IMG/VR virus record: IMGVR_UViG_3300030060_006262
Location: 1 to 36,157 of that record
Origin: a virus
Length of the DNA stretch: 36,157 nucleotides
Strand: one strand, 5' to 3'
In this document: one piece after another, positions 1 through 9,448 of the stretch
How the letters are laid out: each line of letters starts with the position of its first letter
Position numbering within the stretch: the stretch's first letter is position 1
Position numbers and translations under genes: made by a program
The notes under the pieces: model-generated
What the model was told of the DNA's origin: nothing
Database searches by the model: none
The model's input: the letters and a program-made list of their open reading frames with translations, nothing else

Positions 1-1031
1 GTTGATATACCAGAAGTTGTAGTACCTGTAAAGGTAATCATCTTCGCACCAGTATTAATTGAAGTAACAGTTGTCAAACCACTGTTAGGTAATCCTGTTC
101 CTTGAACTAAATCATTTTGAGCGATACCCTGAATATCATCTAGAATTGCAGTAGAAACTCCAGATGCAACGGTTTGCATTACAGTTCTAGAACTCGTAAC
201 TTCACCAACCATCATAATTGGATCATTTACAGTTGATTGCGTAGAGTTAACCGTTGTAGTTGTACCATCAACTTGTAAGTTACCTTTGATAATAACATCA
301 CCTTCGTTGCTCAAACCATCTGGGAATGGGTCAATGAAGATTGTATTATCAGAGCCTGATATTGATGAAATTACATTTTCTTTAATTAATATTTTATCAA
401 ATCGACCACCGCCTGGTGCTCTCATTTCACCACCAATGATCAAGTTCTTCGCAACACCGACACCACCATCAAATGATACAGAGCCATCAGTTACTGTATT
501 TGCTTGAGTATCATTTGAAAATCTTACACGACTTCCACCAACTTCAAGTTTATCAATACCTGCTTCGTCATAGCGAATAAATGCATCAATCGCTGCTGTA
601 CCATCTGCACCTCCACCAAAACCAAGTTTGGTATCATCTGGTATTACAACATCACCAGATCCATTTGGATTTACGACAATATCGCCATCAGTATTTTGTG
701 AGGAAAATTCGTTACCGTCTAATCTTAAATTATCTACATTCCATAAATCTATTTTTCGATCACTATCAAGAATTGCTACGATACCACCATCACTATTTCT
801 TGTATTGGTTACACCTGCAAGAGCACCTGCAGCATGTTCCATCATCGAGGTATAAAAATGACCCGCTACTGGGTTTACATTCGTACCATCGTCTCCTAAA
901 AATATTCTATCTTTATACTGAAGTGTTCCACCGAAGCTACCGATACCAGTAACATACGCCATTTCACCCCAATTCAAACTAGCGGGTTTGGCTGTACCCG
1001 ATGATCGTTTGATTCTAATTATACTAGCCAT
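1..1031 (-). CDS. Fibre-like virion structural protein, 5' part only
   Basis: Reading from the ATG at 1031 gives an open frame of about 343 residues that leaves the window at base 1, so the C-terminus is missing. It begins MASIIRIKRSSG and is rich in Gly, Asp, Thr and Asn. It contains beta-type segments such as GNLQVDGTTTTVNSTQ and NDPIMMVGEV near residues 255-285, a pattern I know from tail-fibre or appendage proteins of marine T4-like phages. No transmembrane or catalytic motif is visible. The start follows the stop of the 76-residue gene by one base (TGA-A-ATG), so the two are probably translationally coupled. The role in the adhesion apparatus is inferred from composition and from its place after the baseplate genes. 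Confidence 0.8.
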   Translation of the reverse strand, partial: MASIIRIKRSSGTAKPASLNWGEMAYVTGIGSFGGTLQYKDRIFLGDDGTNVNPVAGHFYTSMMEHAAGALAGVTNTRNSDGGIVAILDSDRKIDLWNVDNLRLDGNEFSSQNTDGDIVVNPNGSGDVVIPDDTKLGFGGGADGTAAIDAFIRYDEAGIDKLEVGGSRVRFSNDTQANTVTDGSVSFDGGVGVAKNLIIGGEMRAPGGGRFDKILIKENVISSISGSDNTIFIDPFPDGLSNEGDVIIKGNLQVDGTTTTVNSTQSTVNDPIMMVGEVTSSRTVMQTVASGVSTAILDDIQGIAQNDLVQGTGLPNSGLTTVTSINTGAKMITFTGTTTSGIS

Positions 1032-1032
1032 T

Positions 1033-1263
1033 TCAGAAATTTCCTCCGTTGATGTCTAAATTCTGTGTCGCACCTGGCGTTAATTCTAATGTGCAATCAA
1101 ATTTTTTCGTAACACCATTAAAAACAAGAACCATCCCATTTTGGAGAGTTCCTGGAACATTCACATCACTTAATTCTGTTAATGATAGAGTTTGGGCACC
1201 TGCCAGAGATGAAATCACCTTCGTGGCATTCTGTTGTCCTACTCTGACTTTTATATCTGCCAT
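1033..1263 (-). CDS. Small conserved structural-region protein, 76 aa
   Basis: This small protein begins MADIKVRVGQQNATKV and contains SLTELSDVNVPG and NGMVLVFNGVTKKF, a short beta-strand pattern reminiscent of segments in phage fibre and appendage proteins. It has no membrane segment or catalytic motif. A TATAAATA late-promoter box lies about 30 bases before the ATG, so this gene probably heads a late transcript with the fibre-like gene one base downstream. It may be a connector or accessory protein of that fibre. The precise function is not recognisable. Confidence 0.75.
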   Translation of the reverse strand: MADIKVRVGQQNATKVISSLAGAQTLSLTELSDVNVPGTLQNGMVLVFNGVTKKFDCTLELTPGATQNLDINGGNF

Positions 1264-1291
1264 CTATTGAAAAGCAATTCAGATCTGAAAG

Positions 1292-1299
1292 TATTTATA
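1292..1299 (-). promoter_or_regulatory. T4-type late promoter box TATAAATA
   Basis: The minus strand reads TATAAATA, identical to the T4 late-promoter consensus recognised by the gp55 sigma factor. It lies 28 bases before the ATG of the 76-residue gene, a normal late-promoter distance. It overlaps the gap just before the stop of the upstream 70-residue gene. Confidence 0.7.
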
Positions 1300-1303
1300 T
1301 TTA

Positions 1304-1516
1304 CTAGGACGTTATCTTTGAGGCAAGAGAATTTAACATAGTTTTTAACTCTTCTATTTCTTTTTTCATTTCATCTAACTCTACTTGTTTATCGTTATTT
1401 CTTCTTTTTTGATCCATATAATCATTATATGCATTTTTATCACGATTTATTATCGCTCCTGAATTTTCATCACGAAAAAGGTTCTTATGACCTTCAACTG
1501 GTATCATTTTACTCAT
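1304..1516 (-). CDS. Conserved small coiled-coil protein, 70 aa
   Basis: The N-terminal half (MSKMIPVEGHKNLFRDENSG) is a sequence I associate with a small conserved protein of marine T4-like phages. The C-terminal half, about residues 40-66, is a predicted coiled coil with regular Leu/Met/Ile spacing (VELDEMKKEIEELKTMLNSL). The start ATG overlaps the stop of the 163-residue gene (ATGA), indicating coupled translation within the baseplate operon. It could be a small structural or chaperone-like accessory protein. The function is unknown. Confidence 0.8.
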   Translation of the reverse strand: MSKMIPVEGHKNLFRDENSGAIINRDKNAYNDYMDQKRRNNDKQVELDEMKKEIEELKTMLNSLASKITS

Positions 1517-2004
1517 TTTAATTTGTCGTCAATTTCTTTATTTTTTAATTTTTTATCTTTCATATTCTGTCTTTGCTTTGCTATTAATTCTCTAGCAACT
1601 TGTGCTGGACTCTTACCTTCTTTCTCTCTGAATTCATCTGAAGCAGAACCAATTATTCCTGTTGAACTTGTTTTTTCAACATTTCTACCTGCACTTAAAC
1701 CTTTTCTATACCTAAGACTTGCATCAACTAATGCATTCTTTATTTTTTCTCTTGTGCTTGGTTTTTCAGCATCTTCCTCTGATTTTTTCTTTAATTTCTC
1801 TCCCTTCCCTAACTGTTGTTGCTTTCTCAAATTCTCAAAGTTACTCTCACCATTACCTCTTGATTGTAAATAAGTACCAACTCCACCCACCAGAGTCATA
1901 GCTGCAGGTACAGCAAATTTTGCTAATTTTGCAATTTTAGGTAAGGCAGTCACTAGTGCAGCTGCCTCATCTATATCCTTTCTAAATTGATCGAACTGTT
2001 TCAT
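1513..2004 (-). CDS. Unknown protein with one hydrophobic stretch, 163 aa
   Basis: The first 30 residues are mixed helix. Residues about 28-46 (KFAVPAAMTLVGGVGTYL) form a short hydrophobic Gly-rich stretch that could be a weak membrane or amphipathic segment. The rest is strongly charged and Lys-rich (GKGEKLKKKSEED, KDKKLKNKEIDDKLK) and probably helical or disordered. It overlaps the stop of the large DUF4815 gene by one base (TAATG) and the next gene by ATGA. It is therefore cotranslated with virion genes and may be a minor structural or assembly factor. No family is confidently recognised. Confidence 0.75.
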   Translation of the reverse strand: MKQFDQFRKDIDEAAALVTALPKIAKLAKFAVPAAMTLVGGVGTYLQSRGNGESNFENLRKQQQLGKGEKLKKKSEEDAEKPSTREKIKNALVDASLRYRKGLSAGRNVEKTSSTGIIGSASDEFREKEGKSPAQVARELIAKQRQNMKDKKLKNKEIDDKLK

Positions 2005-5000
2005 TATGCGAGTGCGATTGCTCTAAAGTCTTTCAGACGAACAGGTGTTGATTCATTGGATGAAAGCATTACAATCTTAATTGTAAATCCATTGAACTCA
2101 TCTAAATTATCAGCAGTGAATTGATATTCCTTAAATTGATTGAATCTACTTGGAGATACAAATCCATCGGGTCTACCATCATTTTGACCCACATCGATAA
2201 CATCATTACCAAAACCATCACCAGTTGTATCCAATAAGTTTTTATAACCAGGAAACGCTCTGTATGTTTGTGATACTTCACTGGAATCAAAACTGAATAG
2301 ACGATAGTATACTCTAAAGTCTGCCTCTGGTTGAACACTCGCAGCAACTAATACTTTAAGTGATGTTGCTGGATTATCTAAGATAACTCTTCTTGATACA
2401 AATATTGAACCATGAGGATCTTCAGATAACTGATTAGTTTGAGAATCACTTGCATAATTTTCTAAACCAATTGGACTATTAATTTTATTACGTCCAAGAA
2501 TAAATGTTGCATTTTTTGTGTCTAATATCGGAGATAAATTAGAATCCGATGTTGACATACTTACATTTAATGTAAGAGATTTATTCTTTGGTAAAGCGGT
2601 TAGTCTTGCTTGCTCATTCACTTTAGATGCAACCATTCTTGGAGTTGGGAAGAATGTGGTTTCATTTAATGTTGTAGGTTCAAAACCTTGATTTATAAAT
2701 GATACCTCATCACCACCTGCACTTGTACCACTTACAGTTCTCACACTTGCACCCATTCTGGTTCTACCAGGTGTCAATGCATTTATCTGTGGTGAGAATG
2801 AACTGAACTGATGATTCTGTGACGCTTGTACATTAACACCACCAAATGCTTTTTCATTTGTAAAACATAATAATGTTTTTCCAGTTCTTTGAGGAGCAAT
2901 TGCACCAACATCAACTTTTAGATAATAATTATCAAAATTATCATCAAGAGTTGAAATATCATGAGTAGTGTTTATACCAACCAACGAAATACCACCTGCT
3001 TCATATGTCTGAATATCAGAACCTGCAATATGTGTTGTCGCTGTGGTATCAAATCTACCTCTGGTTAATGTTAATTGTCCAGTGCCAACTGTATAAGATA
3101 CAATCTCACCACCAATCAACGCCTCTCCTGTAGTTGTTGTTATACCATTAAATGACTTAAATGGTTCTACATTTGGGATATCAACAACATTTGTTTCAGC
3201 AGTTAAATCATTTGTTGTTTGGACTTTTACTGTATCTGGTTTTACATTTTTAATGGCAATCTTATTGTTAACCCCATGATGTGCATGATTGTATTGAGTA
3301 ACCTCAAAAACATCACCAGTGAATAATGAACCATTGACTACTGTACCAGAACCAATATTAACTCCAGCAGCAGTACGAGTATCATTATTTGTATTATAAT
3401 GTATCAAAGGATCACCACTTACAAAAGTTTCACCTTGAACATCAGTTAGATATAAGTGAGTTGTTGTTGAACCTGTTGCTTTTACTGCAACCTTAAATCC
3501 TCCACCCTTTACATATTTTACATTTTGTGCAGTATCAGTAATAATTTCTAAAACATCACCGACTTGATAACCCTCACCAGCGTTACCACCAGTTACAGAT
3601 GCACTAGTAATAACTCCTCCAGAAATAGTTAAGTTTGCTTGTACATTTTCACCAGAACCAGTCAAACTCTTTAATTTAATACCATTTGAATCAGGGCTGA
3701 AGGAGTATCCAGATCCACCATTTACAATCTCAAAGGTTGTTACAGCAGCACCATGTGCCTCTACAACACCTGTGATACTCTTATCATCATCATCTGTAGT
3801 CAAACCTGTACTGACCTTTCTACCTATCGGTGTGACTGTTTTAGCGACTGCTACAGGCACTTTTAATTTACGTGGTAATGATCTAAGAGGATTACTTGGT
3901 AGTAATTGAGTATTTAGATTACCAGCTTCGATTGGTGTATTAAAGAAAGTTGCAGTTCCTGATTCAACAAATGATGCTTTGCGTAATTTAAAGCATAAGT
4001 CTTCATATTGACTTGGTGTCCAAATTGTACCATTTTGTGATTTGAATAAACTACCACCAATATACTGCTTACCAATTACAACATCTTCAACATCAGGTAA
4101 AGTAGTGGATCTAATTGTTTTATCTCCCATTCTTCCAACCCACATTTCATAAAGGTCTGAAGATGGTGCCAAGAATACTAGAGCATACTCTTTACTTGGA
4201 GCAAGATAAATTGGAGATGCAAAACGAATTGTTGTTGGAATAGAAGCATCATCAGATACGTTTATTTGACTTGGATTTAATGCAACTTGTGCAATATCTT
4301 GTACAAGTAAATTAGTAGGTGTTCCAAGTTCAACTGTTCTTAATTCAACAAATAATTTAGCATTTGGATCTTTTGTCGCAAAATATACATCCACTGATGT
4401 AAAGAATGCTCCTGTTTCATCAGTAGTAAATGATTGTGCTAGTGGGTCTCTATCAGGAGCCTCAATGAAGTTAAATCCTCCAAATTGTGAGTTAACATTG
4501 ACAGATGTTCTTGTTTCGTTTGGTCTTGTTGAGTTGGGTGGGGGTGGATTTCTTACACCAACCGTATCTGTTGCCTGTGTGATTATAACACCAGTTCCAG
4601 TAAATGTTCCAGAGGCATCACTACCAAGTGCACTTTGTCCAGGTACTGATAATGTTCCTTCTGGTGCAGCGGTTATTCTAAATGTCTTCGTTCCTGTTCT
4701 AAACGTAATTGGAGGTTTTGGTTCTGCATTTGCATTTCTAAAGAAAAATGCACCAATAATATCTCCCCAATTATCAGAAATTAAATCAACACTTGTTATT
4801 GTTGCAACTGCACCGCTTGTTTCACCAATAATTTTTGCACCTTTAACTGCATATCCAAAGTATTCTTCAGAGTTTGCTAGTGCTGTAACATCAACATTAA
4901 ATAATTTTGATGTTGCTGAATAAGTATTTGATGGAGCAGGACGACTTGTATCATAAGGATCAACCGTATATTCCTCAACAGCTAATGTAGGAGAACCTAG

Positions 5001-8000
5001 TCCAGCAGCTACGTCAGGTCTTGCATTATCTCCAACTTTATGATTTGGTCTCTGAACTCTTACATAACCTATTTGTGGATCATCTTGAACTGTTGTTAAT
5101 TCTATCCTTGCATTCTCAAAGATAGTAAATGATCCTGATACCATCTCAATTTCAATCAATTTGGGTACAATATCAGGTGCTTGACTATCAAGGAAATGTG
5201 AATGTTTTGTCGTTGGTTTTAATCCATTTGCAGAGAAGAAAACATTTCTTGAACGCATGAATGGATCTACTTCACTACCAACTTTAACACTCTCAACATA
5301 ATCAAACTCTCTTGATGGTCCGTCAAGTACATTTGTAAAACTAACTTCTTGTGTTTGAGTGGTTGTAACAGTATTTTGTCGTAATTGTAAAGTATGATTA
5401 CCTGAAAACTCATGTTGATCAGCAGCTATTGGAATATCAAAACTACTTGTTTCAGTCTCTGTAGTTGTATTAGTTGAAACTACATTTGCCTGTTCAACCC
5501 ATGTTGCACCAGATGATTCTTGTCTAAAGTTATCAACATATACAGTTCTAGTCCAATTATCAGAAGGTGGATCTAAAACAACAGCACCAGCGAAAGTGGT
5601 CACAGCAAATGGATTAACATTTACTTTAATAGATGCATTAGGTTGATCTAACCAATCAACTTCGGTATAATTTAATGTTATTAGATCGCCAGTTTTTTTG
5701 CAATTAGGATCCAATAATTGTAAATTAGAGTTCAAATCTGCTGCAGCAGGATCAATATCTGGATTTAATGCTATCTCTGCCCTTAATGACCAGAAATCAA
5801 CTGCACTTACTAATTCACCATCTAATACATTAACGTCACACTGTGAACCTGTTTCTCTACTGAAATCAATAAAGTCACGGTTAAGGAAATTGTTTACTAC
5901 AAATCCACTCTTAAATCTATTAATTCCATCTTTATCTTTAACCTGTATTGTTTTAGTATCTAACTCTAAAGCACTTAATGAAGTTACTAACTCTAGATTT
6001 TCAATTCTTTTTTCAAGAGCACCGATGTCCCTCATAGTAAATCTTCGATTATCAAACATTCTTATGCTTGGTTGTTTGATAACATCATAAAGATATGGAG
6101 GTAATGTAATCTGTGCTATTTTCATTGAAGCACCCACTTCAGTTGGTGGAGCAGGATTTTCTGCTGATTCTCCTCTTACTAATTTTACTTGCTCAAATTG
6201 ATCAATAACTAATGTATCAATTCTAGGTAAGTAAAAACTATATCCTACAGTTGAACTCTCATTTGGTGTAATTACAAATGGATTAGTATCCTCAAATTCT
6301 CTATTATGGAATGAAAATGGTGATCCATTTGTTGTTAAGTCAAACTCTTTGACTCTTGGTCTAAAATCTAATAAATCTGTAACTCTAATACCAGATATTG
6401 ATGGAATATCTTTTTCATATCTATCTGTTGAATAAGAATTAATACTACAAATATCACCCTTATTACCTGTAGGAACTTGATATTTATCAAATACAATTAA
6501 TAATTTCTTTGAGGGAACAGCAGATTTCGCTTTTCTTTCGATTCTTGAGTAATCTAGGTATTGATGATTATGTCCTTTGTTTAATACATAATTTCTTGTT
6601 CTGTCAATATAGTTACCGTTTGTTACTACTTGTGTTACAGAAGTTATCGATGACTCTGTAAATTTAACTTGCTCACCTGTTTCAAATTTATTTGAGTTTA
6701 GATAAACAAAACTAACCGTATTCGATGTTGTTTCAACAATTTGAGCAACAGCACGAGAATCATTACCAATAATTCTTTCACCAATTACTGCATTTACATC
6801 CAAATTAAGTCCAGATACGAATGTTAATTTATCAAATACAGGTTTAGAAGTAGTTTTAGATTCAAGAACCGCAACAACTTTACTTACATCAGGGACGTTA
6901 AGTGAAATTTCATGATCTTCAACTCTTGTACCATATCCAAGATTGTTAGTTAGTCCTGAATCGGTAGTTAATCCTCCATTTGTCGATATACCAACACTCC
7001 TTGTTACTTCAAGTTGTTGACTTCTTACGTAATCTTTTGATTTACTTGTAACACCAACTTTCTTAAGAGTTACATTTACTGTGCATGGTACATTTTGTGA
7101 TAATCCACTAAATTTAATAACATTTCCATCTGCTGACCTTGTAAATTGATCAGATGTAAGGGTTTCTGTGGTATCAGTTGCATCATTATAATGAATACTA
7201 TATTTTTCAGCATCAAATGGTTCAAAGAATGCACTTGTAATTCCTGTCGCTGTATCTAATGCATCTTTAGTTGTTAAGGTTAATGTACCAGTAGTTGGAG
7301 TTTTACCAGTAACTTGGGTACTTACAATTAATTCAGAATTAGCAGAATTAAGTGTTGCAATATTTTTTCGTGGTAAAGTAGAGTATAAACTTGAATTAAA
7401 TAGATTTCTTATTGATGCCTCTTTAACTCTAAACACACCAGAAGTTGATCCAGCTCCGATAATATCACCTTCACATACACCAGCAACATCTTCTACCTCA
7501 ACAAAAGTAATTTGCGATCCGTCACCAACGTCAGTAACTCTATTAAATACAGGATCTGTAAAATTACCAGCAGCGTAAGAAATAATCGCATCAGTAGTGA
7601 TACCAGATACACCACCAAAATTACGTCCAGGTATTGTACCCGTGTTAGTTGAACCTGTGCCCTTTAGAACATTTAATTGATCTGACGTAGAGAAATTAGG
7701 GAGAATACGATCAATTAAAACACTATCAGCTGAAAAATCTGTGACTAGTGTTCCTGATAAAGCATCAGAATCTTGGAATACAGATTTGATATCTCTAGTA
7801 GTATAAGCATTAATTTTTAATATGGAGGCATTAATATTTGTATTCTGCTCATTAACAATTATAGTTTCTCCCTCGACAAATTGTCCTGTTGTTTGTGATA
7901 ATGATATTTCATCAGCTCCACTTGCACCAACTGCTTGAGCAGTGTAACCAATAGCACCACTTGCAAGACCTCTAACTTTTGTTCCTATTGGTGCTGAAGG

Positions 8001-9446
8001 TGTATTTGATAATTTAAGATTAGTATATGTCTGTATATCATATAAATGTAAATCATATTCAGTGCTTGCACCAGCATGTGATGCATCTGTAACTGCGAAT
8101 GAATAAACTCTTGCCTCTCCTATTTTTATACCTGAAGCTGCATTAGTACTACCTTTTCTTCTGTTATGTAAAGAAATAACATTAGTATTAGATCCTCCTA
8201 TGTTTATCCAAGGAGTTCCCTGAATATTATTCACTCTTAATACACTACCCATATTAAATGCGATAGATGCTGTATTAACTGCTTTTGTATCTCTTGGTTT
8301 TTCAACATCTAATACTGTTGTAGCAGGTAATCTTACATCAAAACCCCTCACATATGCTGTGCCTGGTGAGAGTTTAACACACATAATATTATCTGAAGGA
8401 GTATTGCCTTCATCAGTTAATTGATTTTCTCTAAACAATCCATTATTACCAATTTCATCATTCAACGAATTTTGTAAATTAACACGGAATGGTTCAACTG
8501 AATAGTTTCCTGACTCTTCAAATGTTCTTTTTGCAAAGTATTTTTTAAGTTCAGAATATACTGTCATATTCTGTAATTTTTTAGTCTCACCCTCTTTTAC
8601 TCTGAATAATTCAACAAAACTAATATCATTAAAATCAGTTAGAGATTTTTTAGCGAGTCTAACAGAAACCTTAAATCTATCAGCACCTGGTGCAGCAAAA
8701 TTAGAAAATCCTTTTGCATTATCGTATAAAGAATTATCATCATTTGCATTAATGACTTCTTCAATTATATCAAATCCAACTCGATAAGATGGTCTATTGT
8801 TATAAGGATCAAGAACTATTAATGACTCTGGAACATCAATAAATGTACCTCTTATAAAGTAAACACCCTCCTGAACACCAAAAGATGATCCAGTTGCAGA
8901 TGCATTTTCTAATCCTAAAGTTAAAACAGTGTCTCCAGAATTAATAGTAGTATTACCATATGTTAAATTTTCTTCAAGAACTAATACTTCACCATCTGGA
9001 AATGCAACGCTTTCACCATCTGTTCCTGATTCATTGTATTTTACAAAAATAGTAATATCATTTACACCTTCGCTTGGAGGTAAAACATAATTTTTAACAG
9101 TTGCAACTATACCTGAATTTTGACCACGAACTCTTGTTCCTTTACCATTATTTGCTGATATTAAATTATCAAGGTAAACTGTAACATCAATGCCTAAATG
9201 TGTAGAGTTTATCTTACATGAAAAATATGATGAATCATACTGTATGCCACCAGGTATGACCATAGAACCTTCTTTAAAGACATGTTTTCCAAAAGATTCT
9301 ATTTGATTTTGGAGAATAGACTGTAATCCAGTTAATTCTCTTGCCTGTACAGGACTTCCTGGCTTGAATAAAACTTTATAAAAGTTTTTTGCCTTATCAT
9401 AGTCGTCATAGTAAGGACTTATATTTAAATTGGTCTTTTGTGGCAT
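2004..9446 (-). CDS. DUF4815 large virion structural protein, 2480 aa
   Basis: The N-terminus (NISPYYDDYDKAKNFYKVLF, then QARELTGLQSILQNQI) is typical of the DUF4815 family found in large baseplate or tail proteins of marine T4-like phages. Further features in order are a short helical region near residue 1150 (GALEKRIENLELV), a beta-rich module near 1667 (DPLAQSFTTDETGAF), and a GGSGY repeat near 1909 that resembles ones in the neighbouring gp7-like and gp8-like proteins. It starts two bases after the gp8-like gene, in the place where T4 has gp9/gp10. A baseplate-peripheral or fibre-network role is inferred. It is much longer than T4 gp10, and a direct relationship to gp10 cannot be shown here. 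Confidence 0.88.
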   Translation of the reverse strand: MPQKTNLNISPYYDDYDKAKNFYKVLFKPGSPVQARELTGLQSILQNQIESFGKHVFKEGSMVIPGGIQYDSSYFSCKINSTHLGIDVTVYLDNLISANNGKGTRVRGQNSGIVATVKNYVLPPSEGVNDITIFVKYNESGTDGESVAFPDGEVLVLEENLTYGNTTINSGDTVLTLGLENASATGSSFGVQEGVYFIRGTFIDVPESLIVLDPYNNRPSYRVGFDIIEEVINANDDNSLYDNAKGFSNFAAPGADRFKVSVRLAKKSLTDFNDISFVELFRVKEGETKKLQNMTVYSELKKYFAKRTFEESGNYSVEPFRVNLQNSLNDEIGNNGLFRENQLTDEGNTPSDNIMCVKLSPGTAYVRGFDVRLPATTVLDVEKPRDTKAVNTASIAFNMGSVLRVNNIQGTPWINIGGSNTNVISLHNRRKGSTNAASGIKIGEARVYSFAVTDASHAGASTEYDLHLYDIQTYTNLKLSNTPSAPIGTKVRGLASGAIGYTAQAVGASGADEISLSQTTGQFVEGETIIVNEQNTNINASILKINAYTTRDIKSVFQDSDALSGTLVTDFSADSVLIDRILPNFSTSDQLNVLKGTGSTNTGTIPGRNFGGVSGITTDAIISYAAGNFTDPVFNRVTDVGDGSQITFVEVEDVAGVCEGDIIGAGSTSGVFRVKEASIRNLFNSSLYSTLPRKNIATLNSANSELIVSTQVTGKTPTTGTLTLTTKDALDTATGITSAFFEPFDAEKYSIHYNDATDTTETLTSDQFTRSADGNVIKFSGLSQNVPCTVNVTLKKVGVTSKSKDYVRSQQLEVTRSVGISTNGGLTTDSGLTNNLGYGTRVEDHEISLNVPDVSKVVAVLESKTTSKPVFDKLTFVSGLNLDVNAVIGERIIGNDSRAVAQIVETTSNTVSFVYLNSNKFETGEQVKFTESSITSVTQVVTNGNYIDRTRNYVLNKGHNHQYLDYSRIERKAKSAVPSKKLLIVFDKYQVPTGNKGDICSINSYSTDRYEKDIPSISGIRVTDLLDFRPRVKEFDLTTNGSPFSFHNREFEDTNPFVITPNESSTVGYSFYLPRIDTLVIDQFEQVKLVRGESAENPAPPTEVGASMKIAQITLPPYLYDVIKQPSIRMFDNRRFTMRDIGALEKRIENLELVTSLSALELDTKTIQVKDKDGINRFKSGFVVNNFLNRDFIDFSRETGSQCDVNVLDGELVSAVDFWSLRAEIALNPDIDPAAADLNSNLQLLDPNCKKTGDLITLNYTEVDWLDQPNASIKVNVNPFAVTTFAGAVVLDPPSDNWTRTVYVDNFRQESSGATWVEQANVVSTNTTTETETSSFDIPIAADQHEFSGNHTLQLRQNTVTTTQTQEVSFTNVLDGPSREFDYVESVKVGSEVDPFMRSRNVFFSANGLKPTTKHSHFLDSQAPDIVPKLIEIEMVSGSFTIFENARIELTTVQDDPQIGYVRVQRPNHKVGDNARPDVAAGLGSPTLAVEEYTVDPYDTSRPAPSNTYSATSKLFNVDVTALANSEEYFGYAVKGAKIIGETSGAVATITSVDLISDNWGDIIGAFFFRNANAEPKPPITFRTGTKTFRITAAPEGTLSVPGQSALGSDASGTFTGTGVIITQATDTVGVRNPPPPNSTRPNETRTSVNVNSQFGGFNFIEAPDRDPLAQSFTTDETGAFFTSVDVYFATKDPNAKLFVELRTVELGTPTNLLVQDIAQVALNPSQINVSDDASIPTTIRFASPIYLAPSKEYALVFLAPSSDLYEMWVGRMGDKTIRSTTLPDVEDVVIGKQYIGGSLFKSQNGTIWTPSQYEDLCFKLRKASFVESGTATFFNTPIEAGNLNTQLLPSNPLRSLPRKLKVPVAVAKTVTPIGRKVSTGLTTDDDDKSITGVVEAHGAAVTTFEIVNGGSGYSFSPDSNGIKLKSLTGSGENVQANLTISGGVITSASVTGGNAGEGYQVGDVLEIITDTAQNVKYVKGGGFKVAVKATGSTTTHLYLTDVQGETFVSGDPLIHYNTNNDTRTAAGVNIGSGTVVNGSLFTGDVFEVTQYNHAHHGVNNKIAIKNVKPDTVKVQTTNDLTAETNVVDIPNVEPFKSFNGITTTTGEALIGGEIVSYTVGTGQLTLTRGRFDTTATTHIAGSDIQTYEAGGISLVGINTTHDISTLDDNFDNYYLKVDVGAIAPQRTGKTLLCFTNEKAFGGVNVQASQNHQFSSFSPQINALTPGRTRMGASVRTVSGTSAGGDEVSFINQGFEPTTLNETTFFPTPRMVASKVNEQARLTALPKNKSLTLNVSMSTSDSNLSPILDTKNATFILGRNKINSPIGLENYASDSQTNQLSEDPHGSIFVSRRVILDNPATSLKVLVAASVQPEADFRVYYRLFSFDSSEVSQTYRAFPGYKNLLDTTGDGFGNDVIDVGQNDGRPDGFVSPSRFNQFKEYQFTADNLDEFNGFTIKIVMLSSNESTPVRLKDFRAIALA

Positions 9447-9448
9447 TT

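Noticed and set aside
581-952. Plus-strand frame rich in His, Leu and Tyr
   Set aside because: It is a shadow of the minus-strand fibre-like gene with low-complexity composition. The same applies to the other plus-strand frames over the structural genes, for example near 4465, 5698, 17266, 19276 and 22990.
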